Assembly (NCBI GenBank): GCA_036378155.1
Contig: DASUXA010000031.1
Coordinates: 1 to 30,040 of the forward strand
Direction: 5' to 3'
Length of the DNA stretch: 30,040 nucleotides
Source of the DNA: DASUXA01 sp036378155
Lineage (GTDB): Bacteria; Actinomycetota; Actinomycetes; Mycobacteriales; Micromonosporaceae
Shown here piece after piece: positions 16,344 to 23,778 of the stretch (within the stretch, counting starts at the first letter, position 1; each line of letters opens with the position of its first letter). Under the pieces are notes generated by a model. It made no database searches. It saw only the letters and a list, made by a program, of their open reading frames with translations, and was not told the DNA's origin. The translations under genes and the position numbers were made by a program.

Positions 16344-16380
16344 GACCAACAGTTCACACGCGACCACTGAGGGGGACGCC

Positions 16381-16542
16381 ATGCCGCGGCGCGGGCACAG
16401 TACAACCGTTGGCAAGATCGCCAAGGTCTACCACGACCGCCGAGTCTCGGAGATTCGCGTGCTGGGCGAGCTCCTGCGCCGCGAACAGCGTGCCGCACCG
16501 CCCGTCAGCCCAGCCCGGCCCGACCCGGGATCGGACTCGTAG
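16381..16542 (+). CDS. Small basic protein of unknown function
   Basis: A 53-residue protein: MPRRGHSTTVGKIAKVYHDR, then a helix-rich stretch ending LGELLRREQR, and a Pro/Ser-rich tail. It is rich in Arg and Lys and could bind nucleic acid or a partner protein; no family is recognised. The ATG at 16381 is preferred because GAGGGGG (16369-16375) lies 5 nt upstream. An in-frame ATG at 16333 falls inside the palindrome and ahead of the predicted transcription start. The next gene begins about 50 bp later on the same strand, so they are probably co-transcribed. Confidence 0.6.
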   Translation: MPRRGHSTTVGKIAKVYHDRRVSEIRVLGELLRREQRAAPPVSPARPDPGSDS

Positions 16543-16591
16543 CCCGGATCAGACCCGTTCCGCCCCGGCCTAAGGAGGACCATGAACACCG

Positions 16592-17377
16592 TTGTTCGCA
16601 CCTGCGTTGCCATCCACTTCGGGTGCATGCTTCCCGCCGGTTGCCTACCTGCTCGCCGAGCCGCGGCGGTACGGCTTTCGCGTCCGCGAGGCGGTCCCGC
16701 GAGCGGCATACGCACGGGTGCGGCTTGATCCGGTGATCGGTGCCGCCATCTCAGACGCTTACATGGCCGCACCGATGAGGGACGAGCGTGCCTTCTCCGC
16801 GTACGCCGCGTTCTGTCGAGAAACGGTGCGGCAATACCACTTTCTGGTGGGCCGGGTCGAGTTCGGTGGACTCGGCGTGGCGGTACGGTTTGTGGACGAC
16901 GATCCCTATCCAGATGCCGAGGCGATGGTCGACGACCTGCGACAACGCCGGCTAAAAGTCTGGGCAAGCGCGGCGACCGGCAACCCGCACCCGTATCTCA
17001 GCGATAGCGAAAACGACATGTTCCGCGCGGTGCATGATGCATTCGGGCATGCGGCCAGTGGTCGCGGCTTTGATCCACACGGCGAGGAAGCGGCCTGGTT
17101 GAAACACAGCACGATGTATTCGCCGCTGGCACGTCGAGCCCTGACTACCGAGACGCGCGGACAGAACTGCGCGCAGACCTTCCATTACCGAGGCGGACGT
17201 TTTCCCGAGCAGAAGGCGGTGCTGTTGCCAGTGCCGTTCAGCGACCCGCGTTCGGTCCGCATCGAGGACATCAGCGTGACTGCTCCGCGTTCAACCGTGC
17301 GATCTCCTGACGCAGGTCCAGCACCGCTGGGTGCTCAGGCCCGTCTGCACCGATCCGATCGCGGAGCAACCGGTTGA
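16592..17377 (+). CDS. Uncharacterised protein with HDAFGH...E motif, possibly frameshifted at its start
   Basis: The 261-residue reading contains NDMFRAVHDAFGHAASGRGF and then HGEEAAW: His148, His153 and Glu165/166 are spaced like a two-His-one-carboxylate metal site. SPLARRALTTETRGQN is another strongly conserved-looking block. I recall related proteins from actinobacteria and their phages but no proven function; an iron-dependent enzyme is only an inference. The in-frame start is TTG at 16592, 13 nt after AAGGAGG (16572-16578). A better-looking ATG at 16582 is in another frame and runs to a stop after about 50 codons, so a one-base insertion near 16585-16598 may have split the true start from the body. 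The last 107 bp overlap the convergent kinase gene. Confidence 0.62.
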   Translation: MFAPALPSTSGACFPPVAYLLAEPRRYGFRVREAVPRAAYARVRLDPVIGAAISDAYMAAPMRDERAFSAYAAFCRETVRQYHFLVGRVEFGGLGVAVRFVDDDPYPDAEAMVDDLRQRRLKVWASAATGNPHPYLSDSENDMFRAVHDAFGHAASGRGFDPHGEEAAWLKHSTMYSPLARRALTTETRGQNCAQTFHYRGGRFPEQKAVLLPVPFSDPRSVRIEDISVTAPRSTVRSPDAGPAPLGAQARLHRSDRGATG

Positions 17378-18533
17378 GCTGGCGCAGTGCGCGATCATGT
17401 TCGCCCAGTGGGACGTGGGCGCGAGCGGCTCGTAGTCGATAGTCGAACACCAGCGGGTGTTCGTCGCCGTGCTGGCGAGCCAGATCATCGGCGAGCAGAC
17501 GCCATTGCCGCGCAGCTGCACGAAACTCGCCGTCGGAAAACAGCCGCTCCGCCCGCTCCGCAGCCGCATCCACGTCGGAGACTGGCTGGGCGGGCGGGGA
17601 CTGCGGGGGCGGGCTCGTGCGGGACGAGGGTGGCACCCGTCCGACAATCGCGGCGTACGCCCTTACCGCGTCGGTGCCGTCGCCAACCACTCCAAGGATC
17701 GGTGGAAGGTCCTGGGCGAGCGGGGCTAGCGTTGCGTACACGTCAGCGGCGCTGACCGGTCGGTCCTGCGGTCGGATCGCTAGCAGTGCGTGGATCAGTT
17801 GGTCGAGTACGTCCGGAACCTCCGGACGTAGCCGGGCAGGATTGGGCGGAACCTGTTCAAGTTGGTTGCGTACGGTGGCGGTCGTTGTGTCACCGACGAA
17901 CGGCGGGTTGCCGGTGAGCAGGTCGAACAACGTGGCGCCGAGTCCATACAGGTCGGTGCGATGATCGGTGGGTTCGCCTAATATCTGCTCAGGGGCCATG
18001 TAGCCGACGGTGCCGAGGCTCTGTCCGGTCTGCGTGATCCGCGAGTAGCGGTAGTCGTGCATCGCGGCCAGTCCGAAATCCAGCACTTTCACCGCGCCGC
18101 TCGGTTCCAGCATGACGTTGCTCGGCTTGATGTCGCGGTGTACCAGGCCGATCCGCTGGGCGGCGATGAGTACGCTGCTGATCTGCGCGCCGATCGCGGC
18201 CACCCAGGCAATCGGCGGCGGGCCGTGTTCAGCAATCAGGTCCGACAGCGTGATTCCGTCGATCTTCTGGAGGACGAGGTACGGGCGGCCGTGATGCTCG
18301 CCGAGGTCGTAGACAGCCGGCACGCCGGGGTGATCCAGCCGGGCCGTGAGCAGCGCCTCGCGCCGGAACCGGCGCACCAGCTGTGCGTCCATCATGGCAA
18401 AATTGACGAGCTTGACGATGACCGTGCGGTCGAGCAGCGTGTCCTGCGCCGTCCAGACCTCGCCCATCCCGCTGTGTGCCAACGGGTAACGACCTACTAA
18501 GTACCGTTCTCTGAGGTGCGCGCCCGCCACCAC
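17271..18533 (-). CDS. Soluble Ser/Thr protein kinase with C-terminal helical repeats
   Basis: A 420-residue kinase of the bacterial Hanks type. Visible elements are the glycine-rich loop (AHSGMGEVW), catalytic Lys41 (IVKLVNF), Glu59, HRDIKPSN (132-139), the DFG triplet (152-154), GTVGYMAPE (174-182) and the DLYGLGATLFDLLTG segment, so it should be active. A Pro/Ser-rich linker near 300 leads to about 100 residues of TPR-like helices (AERLFSDGEFRAAARQWRLLADDLARQHG and on). There is no transmembrane segment or PASTA domain, unlike housekeeping PknB, which implies a cytoplasmic signalling role. The GTG at 18533 follows a TAAACT hexamer by 7 nt, suggesting a leaderless mRNA. It is divergent from the helicase-cas operon and converges on the HDAFGH gene. 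Confidence 0.92.
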   Translation of the reverse strand: MVAGAHLRERYLVGRYPLAHSGMGEVWTAQDTLLDRTVIVKLVNFAMMDAQLVRRFRREALLTARLDHPGVPAVYDLGEHHGRPYLVLQKIDGITLSDLIAEHGPPPIAWVAAIGAQISSVLIAAQRIGLVHRDIKPSNVMLEPSGAVKVLDFGLAAMHDYRYSRITQTGQSLGTVGYMAPEQILGEPTDHRTDLYGLGATLFDLLTGNPPFVGDTTTATVRNQLEQVPPNPARLRPEVPDVLDQLIHALLAIRPQDRPVSAADVYATLAPLAQDLPPILGVVGDGTDAVRAYAAIVGRVPPSSRTSPPPQSPPAQPVSDVDAAAERAERLFSDGEFRAAARQWRLLADDLARQHGDEHPLVFDYRLRAARAHVPLGEHDRALRQLNRLLRDRIGADGPEHPAVLDLRQEIARLNAEQSR

Positions 18534-18540
18534 GGGAGCC

Positions 18541-18546
18541 AGTTTA
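18541..18546 (-). promoter_or_regulatory. Candidate -10 element of the kinase gene
   Basis: TAAACT on the minus strand ends 7 nt before the kinase GTG start at 18533. The matching -35 is not clear. No ribosome binding site precedes the start, which fits leaderless transcription. Confidence 0.35.
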
Positions 18547-18613
18547 GTTGCGTACGGGACGGCATGGGCGTCGTCGGTCGTGGACGACGACCCCCCTCAC
18601 GTCACCGTGAATC

Positions 18614-18648
18614 GCGTTCCTTACAGAACGCTTGCAAGCGGCGTTCAC
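18614..18648. promoter_or_regulatory. GCGTTC repeats and palindrome upstream of the helicase-cas operon
   Basis: GCGTTC at 18614-18619 and 18641-18646 and the inverse GAACGC at 18626-18631 cluster here, with a perfect palindrome GCTTGCAAGC at 18630-18639. They lie in the 253-bp interval between the divergent kinase and helicase genes, which must hold the operon promoter. A regulatory role is inferred; no confident -35/-10 pair was found. Confidence 0.4.
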
Positions 18649-18786
18649 AATGTGGTCGAATGGCTGTCGATTTGAGCAAACGTGCCCGGCACCGATGCGA
18701 AGCCGCCGACTTCCACTCGTGAAAGTGCTCCTCGCGGTGTGCTGCGGCGCGTCCTCGTCGGGTGCTGGTGATAGGAAGGGGATGCT

Positions 18787-20892
18787 GTGGCCGAGCTGGC
18801 GATCGATCGTGGGTTCCTACCCGCCTACGCCAGGCTCCAGCGCCCAGTACAGCGTGCGGTCGACGCGGCCATCGGAAAGTTCGCCGAGCACACCCACGCC
18901 GGCCTGCATCTGGAGAAGCTCGCCGGTGCCCGCGATCCGAACATTCGCACCATCCGCATCGACCAGTTCTATCGAGGCGTGGTGCTGGCGCTCGGTGAGC
19001 AGCGATATGCGCTGCTCAACGTCTTGCCGCATGACGACGCCATCGCCTTCGCAGCGAGCCGGCGATTCACCGTCAATCAGGCACTGGGCGTGCTAGAAGT
19101 GCGGGACCAGGCGGGTATCGACGAATTTGCGCGCGCCACGTCAGTGCCGCCGACCACCTCCGGGTTGTTCGACGGCGTCGCCACCGCCGACCTTGTACGG
19201 CTCGGCGTGGACGAAGATCTCGTTCCGCTATTGCGCCTCATAAGCACTGATCAGCAGCTGGAGAGCCTGAGCGGGCGATTGCCCGAGGCGCAACTCGATG
19301 TGCTGCGCGGGCTTGCCAGCGGGCTGACCGTCGAAGAGGTCTGGCAGGAGCTTGCTGAGCGGATCATCTCGGGCGTGGACACCGACGACCTGCTTACGGC
19401 GGCACGCCGTACTCCGGAGCGGATTGCTTTCGTCTCGGGTCCTGTGGAACTGGCCGCCATCCTGGCCCACCCCTTCGACCTCTGGCGTACCTTCCTGCAC
19501 CCGACTCAGCGTGACGTCGCCTACCGGGAGATCTACACCGGTCCTGCGCTGGTCAGTGGCAGCGCCGGGACCGGAAAGACGGTCACCGGCCTGCACCGCG
19601 CGGTCTTCCTCGCCAGGCGGCTGCCGAACGACGGCTCGAAGGTGCTCCTGACGACCTACACCCGCACACTGGCCGACGCGCTGAGCAAGCAGCTGGCCCG
19701 GCTCACCGACGATCCGGCGGTGCGGTCCCGTATCGACGTGATCAGCGTGGACAAGCTGGCATACGACATCGTCACCCGCGCCGGCCGGAAGGTCACCATC
19801 ATCGACGACGAGACTCTGGACCGAATGTGGGAGGCGGCCGCGAAGGCCGGGCCGACCTACGTGAACCGGGCGGGCCGGGTGACGACACTCAGCGGCGCAT
19901 TCCTCAGGCGGGAATGGGAACAGGTGGTGTTGGCCCAGCAACTCACCAGCGTCGAGGCGTACCGGAACGCCGTGCGTAGGGGCCGCGGCGAAGGGCTGCG
20001 TGAGGCCCAGCGCGACCAGGTGTGGGCCGCGATCCAGGGCGTCGTCAACCAGCTGGCCAAGCAGCGCCGGCGTACCCACACTCAGCTCGCCGACGAGGCG
20101 GCTGAGATCGCACGCGCCTCTCGGGCACCGTACCGGCACCTGATCGTCGACGAAGGACAGGACCTGCATCCGGCGCAATGGCGACTGCTGCGCGCGCTCG
20201 TACCCCCTGGACCCAACGACATGTTCCTGCTTGCCGACCCGTACCAGCGCATCTACGACAGTCACGTGTCCTTGGCCCAGCTGGGCATCGAGGTGCGGGG
20301 CAGGACCCGCCGGCTGACCGCCAACTATCGGACCACTCACGAGATTCTGGACCTTTCTGTGAAGGTGCTCAGCGGCGACGCTGCCGTCGGCCTGGACGAT
20401 GAGACCGACACGCTGCGCGGGTACCGCTCAGTCACGCATGGCCTCGCTCCGGTGCTCTCCGCGCACGCCGGCCGCGACAGCGAGCTCGATGCACTGGTCG
20501 AACAGGTGGGCACCTGGCTGGATCAGGGCGTCGAGCCGCACGCGATCGGTGTCGCCGCCCGCACAGGGCAGTTGGTCAGGACCGTTACGGCGGCGCTGGC
20601 CGACGCCTACATCCCGGTCGCCGACGAACGGCGCGGCGTCGACGGCGTATATGTCGCCACCATGCACCGCATGAAGGGGCTGGAGTTCCAGTGTCTCGCG
20701 GTGGTCGGGCTGGACGCCGCAGTACTGCCCGCGCCGAGCGCGGTGACCTCGGCGGCCGAGGACCCGCACGCCCACCGGCAGGACTTGCAGCGCGAGCGCT
20801 GCCTGCTATTTGTCGCGCTCACGCGGGCGCGTGACGTGCTTTACCTGTCGCACAGCGGCACGCCCAGCGCTTTGTTGCCGGTGCGCGCATGA
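18787..20892 (+). CDS. RelE-like domain fused to a UvrD-type superfamily I helicase
   Basis: A 701-residue protein. Residues 1-105 have a RelE/ParE toxin-like pattern: FLPAYARLQRPVQRAVDAAI, then GLHLEKLAGARDPNIRTIRI, then YRGVVLALGEQRYALLNVLP and HDDAIAFA. Residues about 230-701 are an SF1 helicase with Walker A GSAGTGKT (258-265), Walker B IVDEGQD (453-459), motif III LLADPYQRIY (481-490), motif IV TANYRTTHEI (511-520), motif V MHRMKGLEF and motif VI VALTRARDVLYLSH. The GTG at 18787 follows AGGAAGGGG. Its stop overlaps the cas3 start (ATGA at 20889-20892), so it heads the cas operon. Fusions of this kind are known in bacteria, but I do not know a role in type I-E CRISPR. It could process nucleic acids during interference or adaptation, or act as separate defence. 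Confidence 0.88.
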   Translation: MAELAIDRGFLPAYARLQRPVQRAVDAAIGKFAEHTHAGLHLEKLAGARDPNIRTIRIDQFYRGVVLALGEQRYALLNVLPHDDAIAFAASRRFTVNQALGVLEVRDQAGIDEFARATSVPPTTSGLFDGVATADLVRLGVDEDLVPLLRLISTDQQLESLSGRLPEAQLDVLRGLASGLTVEEVWQELAERIISGVDTDDLLTAARRTPERIAFVSGPVELAAILAHPFDLWRTFLHPTQRDVAYREIYTGPALVSGSAGTGKTVTGLHRAVFLARRLPNDGSKVLLTTYTRTLADALSKQLARLTDDPAVRSRIDVISVDKLAYDIVTRAGRKVTIIDDETLDRMWEAAAKAGPTYVNRAGRVTTLSGAFLRREWEQVVLAQQLTSVEAYRNAVRRGRGEGLREAQRDQVWAAIQGVVNQLAKQRRRTHTQLADEAAEIARASRAPYRHLIVDEGQDLHPAQWRLLRALVPPGPNDMFLLADPYQRIYDSHVSLAQLGIEVRGRTRRLTANYRTTHEILDLSVKVLSGDAAVGLDDETDTLRGYRSVTHGLAPVLSAHAGRDSELDALVEQVGTWLDQGVEPHAIGVAARTGQLVRTVTAALADAYIPVADERRGVDGVYVATMHRMKGLEFQCLAVVGLDAAVLPAPSAVTSAAEDPHAHRQDLQRERCLLFVALTRARDVLYLSHSGTPSALLPVRA

Positions 20893-23750
20893 CCGCCCAC
20901 GTTGCGACCGGGGGACCAGAGCTGAGTAACGCAGCGCGTTCAGCCTGGGGCAAGACCGACCGCACGGGCACCTCGCTGGTGGGTTGGCTGCCGCTCTGGC
21001 GACACTTGGCCGACACAGCCGACGTGGCGGCGCGGCTGTGGGACCACTGGCTGAGCCCCGCGGTGCGTCGACGCATCGCCGACGAGGTGCCCGGTGGCGA
21101 CGCGGACGGCCGGACGCTGGCGATGTGGCTGGCCGGAATACACGACATCGGTAAGGCCACCCCCGCCTTCGCGATGCAGGCGTCGTTCCTCCCGCACACG
21201 TCCGCCCTGGTGGAACGCATGCGTGACCACGGGCTGGCGTTCGACCGCGAGCTGATCCGGGCCGACCGGCGCTACGCCCCGCACGCTACGGCCGGCCACG
21301 TCGTCCTCGCCGACTGGCTGCGGGAGCAAGGCTGGGCGGACCCGCACCCGTACGCCGTCGTCGTCGGCGGGCACCACGGCGCCCCGCCTACCGATGAGGG
21401 TATCCGCGATGTGCAGATTCGCCCCTATCTCGTGGGCGACCAGAGTTGGCAGCACGTTCAGCGGGAGTTGCTGACCTGGATGACCGAGCGGTCGGGTTCG
21501 GGAGAACGGCTTGTCGCGTGGAGCGAAGCGCCGTTGTCGCAACCGGTACAGGCAGCCCTCACCGGTCTGGTGATCATGGCAGACTGGATCGCCAGCAACG
21601 AGAAACTCTTCCCGTACACATTGGATGGTTCTGACGCGGATCGGCTCCGGGTGGGTTGGGAGCTGATCGACCTGCCGGTGCCTTGGCTGCCGGCGGAGCC
21701 CCCGACAAGCGTGGACGAACTGTTCGCGGCGCGGTTCGAACTACCCGCCGGCGCAGCGCCCCGGCCCGTGCAGCGCACCGTCGCGGAGGTCGCCGCAACG
21801 ATGCCCGCGCCCGGCATGATGATCGTCGAGGCGGCGATGGGGGAGGGCAAGACCGAAGCAGCGCTGGCAGCCGTGGAGATCCTCGCCGGGCGGACCGGAG
21901 CATCCGGCTGCTACCTTGCGCTACCCACCCGGGCCACGAGCGACGCCATGTTCGCCCGGATGCTGTCCTGGCTGCGCCGGCTGCCCGACGCGCAGATCGG
22001 CCGCGGTGACCGGGACGTCCGCCTCGCCCACGGCAAGGCAGCGCTCAATCCCGAGTACGACCGACTGCGCGCCACGTCGTTGCCGCGCGGCATCGCAGAG
22101 GACGAGGGCGGCGCCGATATCGGCGTACACAAGTGGCTGGCCGGGCCGAAGCGGATCATGCTGTCCAGCTTCGTTGTGGGCACCATCGACCAGATCCTGT
22201 TCGCTGCACTGCGCAGCAAGCATCTGGTGCTGCGCCACCTTGGCCTCGCCGGCAAGGTCGTCGTCATCGACGAGGCACACGCCTACGACGTCTACATGGG
22301 CTGTTTTCTGGACCGTGCGCTGGAATGGCTCGGCGCGTACCGGGTGCCGGTCGTTGTGCTCTCGGCGACACTGCCCGCGCGCAGACGGGCGGAACTCATG
22401 GCGGCGTACGACAATGGCCGGCTCGGACCCCCACCCCGGCAGACCTGGCGCGACCGGGGCAAGCCCCGGGTCGACCCCTATGCCGAGCTCCGCAACGATC
22501 TGCGGTACCCACTGGTCACCGTGTCGACCGCCGAACGCGGCGCAGCCGCGATCAGTTGCACCGACTCCGGCCGTGGTCTTGACGTGCGGCTACGCCGTCT
22601 GGACGACGAACTGCCCGCCTTGGCGGAGCTGTTGCGCGAGCAACTGGCCGACGGGGGGTGCGCGCTGGTCGTCCGAAACACCGTGGCGCGGGTACAGGAC
22701 ACCGCCGCTGCGCTGCGGGCAGCACTCGGCCCGGACACCCCGGTATCGGTGGCGCACTCCCGGTTCATGGCGGTCGACCGGGCCGCCAAGGACACCTGGC
22801 TCCGCCAGACGTTCGGGCCTCCCGGCAGCGGCAACCGCCCGGCCCGGCATGTCGTGGTGGCCAGTCAAGTCGCCGAGCAGTCGCTCGACATCGACTTCGA
22901 TCTGCTGGTAACCGACCTGGCCCCGGTCGACCTGGTGCTGCAGCGCATCGGTCGGCTGCACAGGCACCCGCGCGGCGACCGCCCCGCCCCGCTGGCTACG
23001 CCGACCTGCTGGATCACCGGAGTCGACTGGACTGAGGAGCCGCCGCAGCCGGTTTCCGGCTCCCGTCGCGTCTACCATCTCTCGACGCTGCTGCGCAGCA
23101 CCGCCGTGCTGCTGCCGCACCTGGCCGGTACGCCGCTGCGGCTGCCCGCCGACATCGCGCCGCTCACCCAGACCGCCTACGGCAGCGAGCAGGTAGGCCC
23201 GGCATCGTGGCAGCCGGCGATGGCTGAGGCGGAAGCCCGACAGCGCGACCAGCTCGCCGCCAAGGAACTGAAGGCCAACGGCTTCCGACTCGCAGCGGTC
23301 GCCGAGCCCGGCGTGCCATTGATAGGCTGGCTGTCCGGCGGAGTCGGCAACGCGGACGACCGTGCCGCACTGGGCCACGTCCGCGACACCGACGGTGAGT
23401 CACTCGAGGTGCTGCTGCTAGTACGGACGCCGGACGGGCTAGTCCTGCCCCCATGGATCGACGGGGGTGGGGTACCCGTACCGACCGGCAGCATCCCTCG
23501 CTGGCCGCTGCCGCGACAGATCGCCCGCTGCACTCTGCCACTGCCCCGGGCAATGACCGCCGCCGACGTCATCGACGACGTCATCGCCGACTTGGAGGCC
23601 CGCGTCGACGTCACCGCCTGGCAGGACAACCACTGGCTCGCCGGCGAACTCGTACTCGACCTCGATATCGACCGGCGCGCCACCGTCGCCGGCTTCGACC
23701 TGCACTACGACCCGGACGAAGGGTTGCGTATCACCCGCGCCACCGGCTGA
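20889..23750 (+). CDS. cas3: Type I-E CRISPR nuclease-helicase Cas3
   Basis: Cas3 is recruited by Cascade to nick, unwind and degrade target DNA. The 953-residue protein has an N-terminal HD nuclease domain (His39, GIHDIGK with His85-Asp86, and later HHGAPP) and a superfamily 2 helicase: Walker A AAMGEGKTEAAL, DEAH box VVIDEAHAYD, SATLPA, ASQVAEQSLDIDFD and QRIGRLHRH, then the Cas3 C-terminal domain. All catalytic motifs look intact. The ATG at 20889 overlaps the helicase stop. The cas8e start follows 28 bp after the stop. HD and helicase are in one polypeptide, as usual for type I-E. Confidence 0.96.
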   Translation: MTAHVATGGPELSNAARSAWGKTDRTGTSLVGWLPLWRHLADTADVAARLWDHWLSPAVRRRIADEVPGGDADGRTLAMWLAGIHDIGKATPAFAMQASFLPHTSALVERMRDHGLAFDRELIRADRRYAPHATAGHVVLADWLREQGWADPHPYAVVVGGHHGAPPTDEGIRDVQIRPYLVGDQSWQHVQRELLTWMTERSGSGERLVAWSEAPLSQPVQAALTGLVIMADWIASNEKLFPYTLDGSDADRLRVGWELIDLPVPWLPAEPPTSVDELFAARFELPAGAAPRPVQRTVAEVAATMPAPGMMIVEAAMGEGKTEAALAAVEILAGRTGASGCYLALPTRATSDAMFARMLSWLRRLPDAQIGRGDRDVRLAHGKAALNPEYDRLRATSLPRGIAEDEGGADIGVHKWLAGPKRIMLSSFVVGTIDQILFAALRSKHLVLRHLGLAGKVVVIDEAHAYDVYMGCFLDRALEWLGAYRVPVVVLSATLPARRRAELMAAYDNGRLGPPPRQTWRDRGKPRVDPYAELRNDLRYPLVTVSTAERGAAAISCTDSGRGLDVRLRRLDDELPALAELLREQLADGGCALVVRNTVARVQDTAAALRAALGPDTPVSVAHSRFMAVDRAAKDTWLRQTFGPPGSGNRPARHVVVASQVAEQSLDIDFDLLVTDLAPVDLVLQRIGRLHRHPRGDRPAPLATPTCWITGVDWTEEPPQPVSGSRRVYHLSTLLRSTAVLLPHLAGTPLRLPADIAPLTQTAYGSEQVGPASWQPAMAEAEARQRDQLAAKELKANGFRLAAVAEPGVPLIGWLSGGVGNADDRAALGHVRDTDGESLEVLLLVRTPDGLVLPPWIDGGGVPVPTGSIPRWPLPRQIARCTLPLPRAMTAADVIDDVIADLEARVDVTAWQDNHWLAGELVLDLDIDRRATVAGFDLHYDPDEGLRITRATG

Positions 23751-23778
23751 GTCCCTATCACAAAAGGAGGTGTTGCCG

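Larger units (their letters stand above)
16290..16358. promoter_or_regulatory. Operator-like region with three GTGAAC half-sites and a long palindrome
   Basis: GTGAAC occurs at 16290-16295 and 16317-16322, and inverted as GTTCAC at 16352-16357. The last two are the ends of an imperfect palindrome: arm TGTGAACTTGGTACACGAT (16316-16334) and arm ATCGTGACCAACAGTTCACA (16339-16358), differing by small indels, around a 4-nt centre. The inner part CACGAT-GTCT-ATCGTG is perfect. The elements overlap both candidate divergent promoters, so a repressor or autoregulator site is likely. Confidence 0.65.

Noticed and set aside
16582..16730. A roughly 50-codon gene from the ATG at 16582
   Set aside because: It has a good ribosome binding site but runs out of frame through the 5' part of the HDAFGH gene and shows no protein-like pattern; kept only as evidence of a possible frameshift.
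14164..18533. BREX/Pgl or a complete type I restriction-modification system
   Set aside because: No pglZ, brxC, brxL or hsdR-like gene is present; the methylase is a single fused protein and the kinase lacks PglW features.
18661..18723. A 20-codon frame upstream of the helicase as a possible antitoxin
   Set aside because: Too short for a RelE-type antitoxin and without a ribosome binding site.
23770..23778. GTG at 23770 as the cas8e start
   Set aside because: It overlaps the perfect AAGGAGG; the GTG at 23779 is correctly spaced.
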